Assembly: GCA_964017195.1 (NCBI GenBank)
Contig: OZ024889.1
Coordinates: 64,733,858-64,797,857 of the forward strand
Length of the DNA stretch: 64,000 bases
From: Siderastrea radians
Taxonomy: Eukaryota > Cnidaria > Anthozoa > Scleractinia > Rhizangiidae
Direction: 5' to 3'
Notes under the pieces: model-generated
What the model was told of the DNA's origin: nothing
Database searches by the model: none
What the model saw: the letters and a program-made list of their open reading frames with translations, nothing else
Part shown: piece by piece, positions 22,074 through 33,704 of the stretch
Layout: each line of letters starts with the position of its first letter
Numbering within the stretch: position 1 is the first letter of the stretch
Position numbers and translations under genes: made by a program

Positions 22074-22853
22074 CTACGGATCGAGAAGAATGTAGATGTT
22101 AGCTACGTGTACATGAATTAAAATTTAATTTAAGAGAAGACACGGAAACTAAATTAGACCTAGTTTGATCGTTACGCCACATACATGTAAAAACAACACG
22201 TTACTGGCAAAGCTGGGCGATGACGCAAGCTTATAACAGGTAATGTTTTATTGATTACAAATGCTGAGAAACTGCCAGGCGATTTTATACCCTGGACGGG
22301 ACGGAATATGCCCGTTCCCGCGTGGGCAATTTTTCCAGCCATTTTGATCGCCGCGACTGATCGGAAACCGTTGCTATCTGACAAGTCAGATATCGGCGAT
22401 TAAAAGTCGCCACCACTCTGCGAAAATCGCCGGTGATTGCCCAGTAGGCCCGCTTTCACGAAAGTCGTCAGCGATCGCTGGCGACCAAATTCGCCTTGAC
22501 GAGCCTATAAATTCGTCTAGTGAGATTTGCTTAAGCTCTACTTTAAGTAATGTGCGTCATGTCCTCTATATTGCAGCTCCATAATAATTAATGATTCTTG
22601 AGGACAAAACTATTTATTGGAGATGGATTTTGAACGTCGCATAATTCCTACTTCCGTGTGGCTGTACATTTAGCTGGGTTCACGTGAGTAAACATGTAAA
22701 TAAAATTAGCTAGGGACCATATTATAAACGATTGCAAAAAGTTGAACGCCGCAACCCGACTTTGGCTCAGTTTACCCTTTCGCTGCACACTTTAAAAAAA
22801 AATGAACATTTTTTAACCCTTAAAGCGGTTTTTTGAGTGCTACGTTGGTAGGC
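22074..22853. other. Intron 5 of copy A, proximal part
   Basis: Contains a GC-rich stretch near 22310-22500 with GGGCAAT and ATTGCCC in inverted order, possibly a decayed MITE. The rest partly aligns to copy B intron 5. No gene. Confidence 0.45.
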
Positions 22854-22862
22854 TGTTATCTT

Positions 22863-22941
22863 CATGTGGGATAGCTATGCCATGCTGATGAGGCCTAACA
22901 AGGCCGAAACAGCTGTCCATGGCTGCTAATGCTTGGGCTCA
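22863..22941 (+). ncRNA. Type I hammerhead ribozyme, copy 1
   Basis: Conserved core CTGATGA at 22885-22891, GAAA at 22906-22909 and GTC at 22915-22917; predicted cleavage after 22917. Stem II pairs GGCC with GGCC around a 6-nt loop TAACAA. Stem III is minimal (AC with GU around AGCU), as typical for ribozymes of retrozymes and Penelope-like elements that act as dimers. Stem I starts GCCATG with CATGGC. The outer part of stem I is shortened because 17 nt present in copy 2 are missing. Confidence 0.88.
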
Positions 22942-23114
22942 CTATTTTTCTGGTAGATTTAGGTGCAATGCCCGCTACCAACGTGCCCATAGTGCCCTAT
23001 TTAGTGGCTATAGTTTACCTGAGCACATTTGTGCGTTATTCTGACTTTATCACTTTTAGCCACTTCCCACAAGCCTTACATTTTCATCGCTTGTTATCTT
23101 CATGTGGGATCCCT

Positions 23115-23195
23115 GGGCCTAAGTATTAGCTATGCCATGCTGATGAGGCCTAACCATGCCGAAACAGCTGTCCATGGCTGCTAATGCTTGGGCTC
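23115..23195 (+). ncRNA. Type I hammerhead ribozyme, copy 2
   Basis: Core CTGATGA at 23140-23146, GAAA at 23161-23164, GTC ending 23172. Stem I is long: GCCATG/CATGGC, a small internal loop, then 23115-23130 pairing with 23180-23195 over 16 positions with three G-U wobbles. Stem II is weakened to three pairs by a change at its loop-proximal end. The core is unbroken. Confidence 0.88.
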
Positions 23196-23744
23196 ATAAT
23201 TTTTTCTGGTAGATTTAGCCGGTAATGCCCGCTACCAACGTGGCCATAGCGCCCTATTTAGTGGCTATAGTTTACCTGAGCACATTTGTAAAGAAAGTTT
23301 AGCCAAGTTTAAGAAATTTGAACTGGTTATTCTAGTATGACATTTAGATTAATGTTAGTTCCTAATTGGTTTTTATTGTTTTCCTGTATTTAAATAGGAC
23401 CCCTCTGTAAATCTCCTTAAGGATAATGTTGGTGTTCTTATAAAAAGGATGATGATGATGATGATGATGATGATAATGATGATGTTCTTTTAAGCTTGAT
23501 CAGTTTAATTTCCTGCTTAAGAGCCGGGACCAAACCATAGTCTTAAATCGCTCAAGGGATCGATGTTTTTCTCATTACTTGATGGCTAGCACTTTTCGCA
23601 GGACGTGCTTTGTTCCCAGGAGTGCCATCTTTTGAACTTCCTGGCGGCTGATGTTTCTGGGAATTTACCGAGAAACTTCGCTAGTCATTTCTTTATCAAT
23701 CCAAGGGCGACTATAACCACTGAAATAACTTTTCAGACACAAAT

Positions 23745-23762
23745 TATTATTATTACTATTAC

Positions 23763-23807
<45 letters not shown>

Positions 23808-23818
23808 CATTATTATGA
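23745..23818. repeat. (ATT)n microsatellite
   Basis: Trinucleotide array just before exon 5 of copy A on the plus-strand map, absent from the compact intron of copy B. Confidence 0.9.
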
Positions 23819-23833
23819 TTAAAACGCGTTTAC

Positions 23834-24088
23834 CTGAGTGTGATGTCCTGGCCTTGCCTCATGCGCATTAATACTCCATTCTGAGTAGGTTGGGCCCAGG
23901 TTCGTCAGGAAAAATTTAATGCTGTATTTTGCGCTTCTGGTGCAGTCCTTATTACTCCACTGATAACTTTGAGCTCCACTTGATGGGTTCAGATTGGGGC
24001 GCATGTCAATTGGACAAGTGGTCGTGGTCGCTTTCTGTTTAGAGAAGTAGAACATTGGAATGGTCTTGGGTTCAAGCAGGCTCATCAC
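23834..24088 (-). pseudogene. Copy A exon 5 (metal-binding motif)
   Basis: 255 nt, in frame, donor GTAAAC. Ends with HEARPGHHTQ, the DUF885 signature containing the candidate zinc ligands. Confidence 0.85.
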
Positions 24089-24481
24089 CTGCCGAATAAC
24101 GCACTATAGTTAGTAATTGAACAGATTAACTTGAGTGTTTTTGAAATGTCGAAACTATTATTAAAATTCCTGTTTGATTTAGCTCTGCTTTGACATGCAC
24201 TGCACTGTGACTGGTAAAATAGTACAATGAAAAACCAAAGCAGCCAAGCGAGGTTTGCTCCTGTTTGTTAACTACATCGGACGTTATCCAACCAAATTTC
24301 AAATGTGCTTGGACAAGATTAACATGCCCAAAAATGACTCAAGGTAGCCACGTTTTTGGAATGCATGCTCCACGGACCTCTTCTTTTCCCCTAAAAGGCT
24401 TTCTTGACCGGAAAGTAATTGGTCAGTTCTTAGTTACATTGTTGCTTCGAAGCCAACAGCTTAATTCTGGAAGCAAGATAC
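24089..24481. other. Intron 4 of copy A
   Basis: 393 bp, alignable to copy B intron 4. Nothing else seen. Confidence 0.5.
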
Positions 24482-24709
24482 CTTTCTTGATTCCGAAAAC
24501 CACAGTTGAATGGCAGCCCAGCGTGTTGGACAATATTTCTTTGCGCCTTCAATATCACTGCATTTCCTGTGCGCCTCTTTATCGGACTCGTTTTTGGGGA
24601 TTGGAGCACCATTAAAGTAACTGTCAGACGAATTAAGTTTTTCTCTGAACTTTGTTACGGCAGTATCCTTGTCTGATTTCCCGGTTACTTCTTTGGCAAC
24701 AGCGACAAG
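24482..24709 (-). pseudogene. Copy A exon 4
   Basis: 228 nt in frame, donor GTATCT. Encodes LVAVAKEVTGKSDKDTAV to LWFSESRK. Confidence 0.85.
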
Positions 24710-25433
24710 CTAGGAAAAGAAATAAAAGTTTATAAGATAAGTTACTAAACATACGAAGTTTCTTGTTTTGACGCATTATGTATTTTAAGTTAAGTTTCTG
24801 GGGCACCCACATGCTAAGCCATACATCATTTAAAATTTAAACAATTTGTTTCCTCATTCAATCACAGCCCTGTTAACTAGATATGTACTTTATATTTTTT
24901 CGTAATATTTAGCTGACCCCACGCCATCAATCTTCGGCTTCGAAGGCTAAGCGTTACCGGTAAATAATAATAATAATCATTCTAAAGATAAAGAGGGAGA
25001 AATGTAATACAATAAAATACCAGCTAAGAGCAATTCTTACGAAAGTACGAGTACAAGTTACTGAGTACGATCATAGTTGGTCGAAGGACTGGTTATGAAA
25101 CCTTGGACAGTTCAGAAGCCACAACAAAGGTACTGCACGTTATGTTGAAACCGCCACAATCCTGCACAAACTTTTTGGTTGAAAAACTTAACAGTAACAT
25201 TTCTTTTGGTTAGTTGACAATACAAAATTCAAGCCCTACTGTTGTTTGTGCACGGTCAATGCTAAAAACGGTAACAAAAACATAAAACAAAGGACTTTGA
25301 ACGGTGAGCTTCACAACCAGTTTCTTTTAACAACTGTGGTACAACTAAGTACCTAACGGCTTTCCACTTTCAAACCAGTCGCCTTTTAATTTTGCTGACC
25401 AGGGGAGAAAAAGCTCTAGGAACGAGGCCCAAT
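24710..25433. other. Intron 3 of copy A, proximal part
   Basis: Aligns in patches with B intron 3. A short insertion at about 24840-24980 ends in (AAT)n, like a LINE or SINE tail. No gene. Confidence 0.45.
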
Positions 25434-26155
25434 TACATTACTTGCAAAGAATTTCGGACGATTTTAATTTCGGACAAAAACAGTGTCCGAAAATAAAACC
25501 GTCCGAAATTTTTAAGCGTCCGAAATTTTTACAGAACATTACAAAACTTTAAAGTACTTTCTTGGGCAACTCCATCACATATTTGAAGGCCAATATACAT
25601 GACATGGCTAAAATTCGGATTAGGCTTTGCTCAGATGTCGTGATTTTATGAAAGACAAAAACATAGATAAATTCCATTTTGCAGTTACTATTTCAGTCTT
25701 CGATCCAAGCCCAGTTTTATGATAATTGCATTGCCAATGCCAGTGGTGCTTGTCCTCTTCTGCTTCATCATCAATCATCACAATTGAAAGGTTCTCTTCA
25801 TTGTCACTAGCGTGTGGTTCTCCTTCATCTGTAGCTGTTGGTGACTGGGGTGATTGATCAAGAAGCTCATAGTTCTTTTGAATAAGCTCTTTGAGACGAA
25901 GAAGAAGAAATCGCTTGCTGTCGTCAAAACGTAGCTAAACGTAGCTTGGAGGACTATCCTTGAGGGTGCAGTAAAATTTTACTTCAGTCGAATTCATGTT
26001 TTGTAGGCGTAAATTTACTTTGGGCATGTTTCAGCAAACTGTCCAAAATTTTTGTCCGAAATTTGTCCGGAATGAGAGAAAAAGTGTCCGAAAATTAAAC
26101 GTCCGAAATAAAACGTCCGAATTTTTAACGTCCGAAATTTTTTGCAAGTAATGTA
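25434..26155. mobile_element. TIR element with a TTTCGGACG motif array
   Basis: Ends TACATTACTTGCAAAGAATT and complement. Just inside, the motif TTTCGGAC(G) and its complement GTCCGAAA recur at short spacing, four copies at the left end and six at the right. No transposase. It lies in intron 3 of copy A and is not in B. Confidence 0.75.
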
Positions 26156-26519
26156 GTTTGAAAAGTCGTACGCTACTCAATCTCGCGGTCGCATTCTGAT
26201 CAGAGGGCCCTTGTTTACAAATACCTTACTCTGACCTCATAATGGTACTTCTGCTAACTCTAGTACTCTCCTCTCTACCCCACCCCCCCCCCCCCGCCCC
26301 CGCCACCTTTCGTAACTTACATCCGCCCTTTCGGTCCCACTGAACAAACTCCTGCACAAATAGAGACTTCGTTATAGTTCTGAAAGTGGGCTTTCGAGCT
26401 GCCGTGGCTACTTATTTTACGTTTTATCAACCACCTTGAATGCAAACTGAAAACAACTTCAGACATTTAAAAGAGGAGTTTAGATGGGTTTATTTCCGCA
26501 ACCTAATCCAAAAGCTTAC

Positions 26520-26780
26520 CATTGGATAAAGAATGTCCAGCTGTTTTTTACCGAGCTCATGGATCTCCAAAGGCGTCATTTTGTTTGTGGTGAGGTGTGA
26601 CATGATTTTGGAATAAGCCTGCGATCCATTCAGCGGTTCGCCGGTGGGCAGAGTTGGGTTTGTCGGCCAGGACTTGTTTTCTTTGCCATCAAGCCAAACA
26701 TAATTTAGCGGAAGAGAGGCTTAAAGCCGCTGGACACAGTACGTGGAACGCAGTGACGTTTGTGCTCCGTTTCAACATAT
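26520..26780 (-). pseudogene. Copy A exon 3 with 2-nt insertion
   Basis: 261 nt against 259 in copies B and C. At about 26727-26734 the text GGCTTAAAGCC replaces GGCTAGACC, adding two bases. The frame runs VSSGFKPLFR then stops. Splice sites are kept. Confidence 0.88.
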
Positions 26781-29036
26781 CTAAAACAATGGAAAAGTTA
26801 GCAAAACCTGTAAAAATCAAGTATTCCAATTCTCGAAATATTTTCTTTTATTAAACTAATAGCTATTAGGCTGCAATCTTTCTTCTGATGCAATACCCTT
26901 AAACTGCAGATTGCAAAGAAAGAAAAGAAGTAATTTTGCCTGCATCTTTAGGTTCACACTGGGCTGAAGAGACAGTCTTCACCATGCTCTCGTGATGAGA
27001 GATTTTTTCGATAAAAATTAAAGAATCAGAAGAAGAGACTTCAAGTTTCAACTTCAACTTTTCAACTTCTAGTCCCGTCTCAAATAAGGCTACTAACCGG
27101 CATATTGCTCCACTCTACTCGGAACACTCGAATGTTTATCTTTCGGGGGGGGAAAGGAAATAATGAATAATGAATAACGAGTTAAAACAGTAAATGACTA
27201 AGGAATATTTGGAGCTTGAATATTCGGAATAATGAATAATTCAATCCCTTTAAAGGAGTTATGAATATCGAAATGTTGTATGCACTTGACCCTGTAAAAT
27301 CTTTGCCAGTATTTGCGGCTGTGTGAAGGCCAGCAAAAAAGTAGTCTGTAATCAATCATATATGGTTACTCTGGGAGATCTGTATTGAATCAATTAGGAC
27401 TCCTGGACGCAAGAAGTCTTTTCTGGCGACTTTCTCCTGATTGGTCCGTCTTTTATCAGTGTTCGATTGTTTTAAGGGACAGACTTCTTGACTTCTGCGA
27501 GGAAGAGAGTTGAGTGATTTCGATAAAAAAATATCCTGCTAGCAAATTTATAAAATAAAAAAATTAATGTGCAACACCAATGTCGAAACAAAAATTCTTG
27601 TCATATACAGTGGGCCGAAAAAATCCTACTGCAAGACACTCCCATGGCTGACACAAGCAATGTTATTTGTTACAGACTAATATAAAAGTTAGCATTTATA
27701 TATAGTTAGCGCAAAAAGTGAATTGAATTTACAGCAACTAAAACACTTCCATATGCTCCTCAAAATGCTGGAAATTGCCTTTCCGATAACTAAACTTTCA
27801 AAGTTTCCCGAGGGAGCGTACCCCAGACACCTCCAAGATACTCCCGCCTTCGCCAGGGATTGTTTCAAGCCCCTTAAGGTTCTCTAAATCCTAGATCTGC
27901 ACCAGGGGTGCATGTGTTTCCGGAGGGACAAATATATTGTTTACAGTGCAAAATAAGGTCAGCTAGCATTTTCGGAGAGCCATCAGCAGCTCGGAAATTC
28001 TGTGGATAGGATTCTGCTTCCTAAAATTTTCTGCGGCCTAAATTTTCAGCTAAAAAACCCGAACAGATCAATGGGTATTAGCTTACACAAATATGCCTTT
28101 AAAAAGCTTTGAAACAATCTAAGAAAGCAGAAAGTGACATTTCAAGTATTTTGCTACAATTTCCTTGTTGGGTGCCCCTGATTGTACCTGAAGATGTCTG
28201 ACAAAATCTGAATAGCAGCAGGACGCAACAACGAATAAGTAATATCCGTAAAAATGTTAAGTGAATAATGAATAAGTCAGAAAAAAAGCGAAAGGAATAA
28301 TGAATAAGTGAGGCGTAATTATTCCGCTTCCACCCCCGATTACCTTAAACTCTAGCCTGCACGAGTTTGGCTATTCAGCCTACGAGATCAGTCCCAGGCC
28401 TAACTAATGGTGGTCTCTGTTTAGATTTAAAGGTATCAAACCTTGAAAAACCCTTAAAGGTACGGCGATCACTTCCAGCAATTCAAACCGGAGTTACCCC
28501 ACTCCTCGGGCCTTCACTAATATACTGTGAGCCTCCGGCTCCGTGTCCTGATATTTTGCACGTAAATAAATTGGGGGGGGGGGGAGAGACAGGGTTCAAC
28601 CTTACGGCTTCCCTGTACCCTTTAATCTAGGTTCCCGGCCATTTTTGTTGGCTCCCACCTCTTTGCTCTTTTTCAATTACAAAATATTGCACAACGTTCC
28701 GTAATTTCCCCCTCAGTATTTCTCCTGCTTCCCGCCCCCTCTTCTCCCGTCTCCCGTACACCTCCCGCCCCTTTTTCTCCCGGGCTCCCGCCCACCTGTA
28801 CCCCTGCACACGTAACCCTGTTCCGTGTTATCCTTGAGACTGATCGAGAAATCTTAATCCGTTTGAAAGTTATGTAATTATTATTTTGATTCTGAGTAAC
28901 AAAACATACATTTAGAATTGATACAGAAAGGCACAAGCACATTCTTAGTAAGAAGAACTATCGGCGTAAGCGTGAGCGCAAATGCATGAGTGGAAGGAAT
29001 CTTTTTTTTTTCTGTTGGTGCTTATATTTATGTCAT
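26781..29036. other. Intron 2 of copy A, distal part
   Basis: Aligns with B intron 2 in pieces. It contains the truncated MITE at 27904-28180, a G tract near 28571 and a C-rich block near 28735-28800. No gene. Confidence 0.5.
27904..28180. mobile_element. Shortened member of the CAGGGGCACCCAACG MITE family
   Basis: The right ~230 bp match 18200-18421, ending in TTGGGTGCCCCTG. The left end is degraded. Confidence 0.65.
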
Positions 29037-29042
29037 TCATAA

Positions 29043-30357
29043 GAGGGTGTCAGTGGGGTATACCTCTAGTCAGTAAACAGTTAAAAAAATCCCTTTTAGT
29101 CAGTAAACAGTAAAAAAAATCCCTTTTAGTCAGTAAACAGCAAACGGGGAAAAAGTCAGTTAATAATTAACGTTTACTAACTTTTTTCCCACGATGTAGT
29201 CAACAGCGATGTTGATCACAACCTTTCATCTTCTTAGTGGTAGGAAAAAAATCCCAGAATCGATAAAAAAATAAAAATAAAAAACAGCATGGAAAATACT
29301 TCACTGACGAACGGGTGAGTTTCTGACGAGTGAACAAAAATCACATGCGCGCATTTTTCTATGGCTTAAACTCTATTGTTGAAAGCAGCAGAAAGCAGAA
29401 TCGACAGAATCAAACAGGAGTTACCGTCAAGTGGTCTCAAGTGCTAACCGTAAGACTTAAAGGGGCTACGTCACCATTTTTAGCGTCACTTTAAAAAGCC
29501 AGGGGACATATTTATATCAGTGGGAACCTAAACAAATTAGTTCAGCAATGTTTAAATTTTTTCTACTAGTGCTCTAAGAGTAAACATAAGTGTCCAGACT
29601 CCTTCAGCAGGCAGCATAAGACCTGGCTGGAAATGGATTGCAACTTGAAAAAAATTAGGCTAATGTTTTCAAGTTTATCGTCGTGTCCTGGTGAACTCAA
29701 AAAACTCTGATAATGATATATTCTTTCTTCGCAAATTCACTTGATTTCTTTCTTTTAGTGTTCTACAAGCTGTTGTTGTGTCTGAGAAAGGTAGTAAGTT
29801 TTAATGTAGGGCAGTTCTGACCCAAGAACGTCGAAATCTCCATGACATAGCCCCTTTACGGTCCTTTACTTGACACCAAGAAAACCCTCCACGTACAGCC
29901 TGAAGTTATTGAAGCTCTCAATTAAATAATATTCTTGAGCGAAAACGCTCGATAACTTCGGCATTACACAGCACAAATGGATGCCCTGCCACGTTTGCCA
30001 AGGTCGAAAGTCAGGAGAGACGCTGGAACGATTAAATAAAGCCGCAGATACAGCGCAGGCTCAGGGCTTGCCACAAAATCAGTCACGCGGCAGACTAAAA
30101 ACGATAATAATGGTCGGAAAGCGGAAGGTCTTAGCAGGGTCAAAAATCGACTCAAAAATGATTTAAACGAAGTAATGGCAAACTCAATTTTTTTATTTGC
30201 ACAGAAAAAACGTTCAAAATTTGTCTGTTATGTACCGCATACGCTAAGAAAACGGCTTTCTTTTATACGATAGTCAGCTCGTATTTTGTTATTTATACGG
30301 TTACGATAACAAAAATCCATTGTTATACGCTAGTCAGTTAACCCCATTGACACCCTC
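29043..30357. mobile_element. 1.3 kb TIR element with 6-bp target duplication
   Basis: Inverted ends GAGGGTGTCAGTGGGGT and complement, flanked by TCATAA at 29037-29042 and 30358-30363. Copy B has the empty site near 51720. The left subterminal part has three copies of a ~28-bp direct repeat (CAGTAAACAG then AAAAAAATCCCTTTTAGT). Another MITE sits inside at 29461-29855. No transposase. The superfamily is uncertain: 6-bp duplications are uncommon. Confidence 0.8.
29461..29855. mobile_element. TTAA-type MITE (AGGGGCTACGTCA family), nested
   Basis: Inverted ends AGGGGCTACGTCA and AGGGGCTATGTCA; flanks TTAA on the left and TTAC on the right. Related to 33740-34120. Confidence 0.7.
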
Positions 30358-31160
30358 TCATAAGCACAAGCAGAAGAGAATGAACACATTAGTTTTTCCT
30401 TTTGCTTATGTTTTTTGGAGGACAGGAGTTAAGATTGTGTTGCTACACAGTGACAACCAGGCTCAAGTTTATCAGACAGAAGAGATGCTTGGATGACTGC
30501 AAAACGCTCGCCGGCAGAATGAACAGAATGAGCGGCTTGGCGGTAGTCTATACCGCCCGTCGAGCGATCAACGGGATATTTTTTAACCAATCAGACGGGT
30601 AATTCACTCAGTCAAAAAAAATAATAATAAATAAAATAACATAAATTATAAAAATAAAAAAAATATTTCACTCGATCGTGTTTATAATAACAACACAGCC
30701 TATGGCCACCTCTCTGTGAAATTTACAGTAACGATCTCTTTCTCAAAGTTTTAATACATTTCTTAAACAAGCTTCATTTTCGGAAACAAGCAGCCAGTGA
30801 AAAATTTGTTTGGCAAAATTGTAGGCAGAACTCCCAAGATTTCCGCCTGCAAATGTCAGCGCTCTTTTTCACCTACATCTTCACCTATAATCTCCCACAC
30901 GCCATAAATGACTGATACGAATCTTTGTTTGTTTTTAAAGTTAGAAGCAAGGTTAAATCTGGCCATCATAACACAGCCTGCGTAGCAGGCGCCGAAAGGG
31001 GAGGAAATGTGGTAACTATTCGGAAGCGCAAACTCAGTGCGAAGCGCAAGAAGCGAGCGCTTTCCCATTTCAGCACCGGCCACGCGGGCTAACAGTAACA
31101 TAGAGCAGTTGTGGAGAAAACAAGCTTTTTAGGGGATTAGCTATTTTTTTCTTCTATTAC

Positions 31161-31332
31161 CTTAACATCTTGGTGATTGGCTCTCCTAGATAGGTCACCA
31201 GGTACTCCTTTATAGTCTCGCTGACATTTTTTCCACCATGCGTCTTTTTCCATTCTTCGTCCGTCTCTTTTGTAATTTTGGTGTAATAGTCAGGATCCAA
31301 TAAGGGCTGAACGTACCATTCTTTCAAAACAC
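31161..31332 (-). pseudogene. Copy A exon 2
   Basis: 172 nt, acceptor CAG, donor GTAATA, in frame. Encodes VLKEWYVQPLLDPDYYTKIT to EPITKML. Confidence 0.88.
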
Positions 31333-32088
31333 CTGCAAAAAGTACAACAGAAGCGCGAGTACGATTGTCATGGATTTCTCCAACAAAATTTTTATTTGAT
31401 AAGTAACAGGTGAGTGTAATCTCTTGCACTTTACCTACACAACTTTTCTGTCCGGCATAACCGTTCAAACTTTTTAGCAATAATTACAATTAATGTTGTT
31501 TGAACAAATTATTGTAACGTTTGTTTAAACTTTCTAAACTAGCACATATGTTTTCTCACACCTTTTCAAATTAAATGATTGTTTTCTCGAAAAACCGACA
31601 TAAACAAGAAAACCCATGGTGGCATTTCTTTTACTAAGGTCAATATGTACTGGCACGGGGATGCTCAGCTAACTCGCTCTGCGAAGAGGCACCGCGAGCA
31701 CTTGGGATCTTCGTAAGTCACAACCGAGAACGCTAATAATCACGCTCAAGGTTATACTCGTGTACTTCACCTTGGTAACATCGACTAAATAACACTGACT
31801 AGACACAGACTAGACAGATACTACCTAAAGACCTACAATAAATAAGCTTACAGCATTACTCTTTTTATAGATGACTTACAGGAAGTTATCTAACTAGCTC
31901 ATACTGTTATTACATCAACATCCGTAAAGGGCGATTTAGACGGTGCGATTTTTGCTTACAACTCTAGTATGCGACTTGCTCACGTGATGTCTGCAGCACG
32001 AATCGTGGCGTCTAAATCAGGCGTACGACATCTTCATGACAGTTGCACACAACACGAAAAATGTTGTAGGATTTTCAAACATGTTTTA

Positions 32089-32675
32089 GGGCGGTACGAT
32101 ATTTTCTTACGACTGTCGTATGCGACTTTTGTAGCGCGCGCTGCTCGCGTCAAGCAAAGATCGTATACAAGTCGTCATTCTAACATTTTGATTGTGGCTA
32201 CGACTGTCGTAGGGTTTTAAGGGGCGATTTAGACGGTATGATTTTTGCTTACGACTGTCGTATGCGACTTTTGTAACGCGCACTGCTCGTGTCAAGCAAA
32301 GATCGTATACAACTCCTCATTCTAATATTTTGATTGTGGCTACGACTGTCGTAGGGTTTTAAAACATGTTTCAAAATCCTACGAAATTTTTTGTGTTGTG
32401 TGCGTCTGTCGTAAGGATGTCGTAGGTTGATTTACACCACGCGATTCGGGTCGTAAGTCATGGCGTAAGTGTGTCGCATGCGATAATCGTAGGCAAAATC
32501 GTACCGTCTAAGTCGCCCTTAAAAATGTTTCAAAATTCTACGACAGTTTTTGTGTTGCGACTGTTGGAAAGGTGTTGTAGGTCCGATTTAGACAACACGA
32601 TTCGTGTTGTAGACGTGACGTGAGCAAGTCGCATACTACAGTCGTAAGGAAAAATCGTACCGTCTAAATGGGCCC
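32089..32675. mobile_element. Middle TTAA-type MITE, same family
   Basis: Left half 32089-32216 and right half 32523-32675 of the same family, inserted at the centre of the outer copy. Right flank TTAA is intact; the left is degraded to TTTA. It is itself opened at its centre by 32221-32518. Confidence 0.7.
32221..32518. mobile_element. Innermost complete MITE, 298 bp
   Basis: Ends GGGGCGATTTAGACGG and complement of GGGCGACTTAGACGG with perfect TTAA on both sides (32217-32220, 32519-32522). Rich in ACGACTGTCGTA-type palindromes. TTAA duplication is typical of piggyBac and Kolobok. Confidence 0.85.
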
Positions 32676-32789
32676 TTAAAACCCTACAACAGTCGTAGCC
32701 ACAATCAAAATGTTAGAATGACGAGTTGTATACGATTTTTGCATGACGCAAGCAGCGCGCGCTACAAAAGTCGCATACGACAGAATTAA

Positions 32790-33704
32790 GGTGTCTGAAC
32801 ACAGTTTGCGCGCGCTCTACGATTTGTTTTGCTGACGTGAAAAAGCGCGCGCACACGGTTTTGAGAAAAACAAACATGGAGCCTGTACATCGATCATTTC
32901 ATTTTGTTCAATGAAGATTGTGCAAGTGTTTTTTCCGTCTTCACAATCAAACAGTTTGTTATGTGTCAAAAACGTTTGTTTTCAATGTATAAAAGGTAAT
33001 ACTATTGGAAAACACCCTGCCTTTCTGGGATTGTTTGTATGGATCGAGAAAGATCGAGATAGAATCCTGTCAAATGCAGCGCATGCGCAGTTAACCAGAA
33101 AATTGTGACTGCACGATTAAGTGGAAATGCACTGATTTCTACAGAACCGCTCGTTAGAATTTCATGAAATTTGGTAGAATAATAGTTCAGAACACACTTA
33201 ACTCGCCTGCAAACAAAAATTGAAATCTGACAGAGGACATGTTCAGAAAACGTTAAAATGCAAAACACAAAATAACAGGTAAGCCTGATTTTTTCAGGCT
33301 TTCTTTTCGCAACTGCATAAGTTGCGTTAATAACTGCGAGGATCTTCTTTACATTTATTTCTTCGTTTCGCAGTTCAAATATATGAATCTCATATATTCA
33401 TAATTTCAGAAGATCTCTCTGTCAAAATTTCACGAGTCCATTGTATTTTTCTGGGTTTTCTGGAGACAAATGATGGAAAAAATCTAACGACTGGATTTTC
33501 TTAAAATATAACCAATCCATTATTTAATGCTGGTTTACCACTAGCTGTGTTGCCATGGTAACGGTGCCTAGTTCTAGAAAACATATCGAAATATAATCTC
33601 TTTTAGCTGACCTTGTATCTTGCCAATTTTGGCTGCCCAATTGCCAGTGGTTTGAAAATAACGATGAATAACATTTTGGTACAAGAAAACTGTGTTCGGC
33701 CACC
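32790..33704. mobile_element. TTAA-type MITE, GGTGTCTGAACACAG family
   Basis: Ends GGTGTCTGAACACAGTTT and GGTGGCCGAACACAGTTT inverted, with TTAA at both sides (32786-32789, 33705-33708). Inserted into the right half of the outer MITE. Confidence 0.85.

Larger units (their letters stand above)
22854..23289 (+). mobile_element. Tandem hammerhead-ribozyme repeat (retrozyme or Penelope-type terminal repeat)
   Basis: About 1.7 copies of a repeat with a 255-nt period: a partial leading copy, one full unit between cleavage sites 22917/22918 and 23172/23173, and a partial trailing copy ending at 23289. Each junction carries a hammerhead. Tandem ribozyme-bearing units of this size are known from metazoan retrozymes and from the terminal repeats of Penelope-like elements. 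There is no ORF in it. It lies antisense within intron 5 of copy A and is absent from the same intron of copy B. A further ~170 bp and a TGATGA microsatellite (23447-23483) follow, which could be the 3' part of the host element. Confidence 0.85.
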
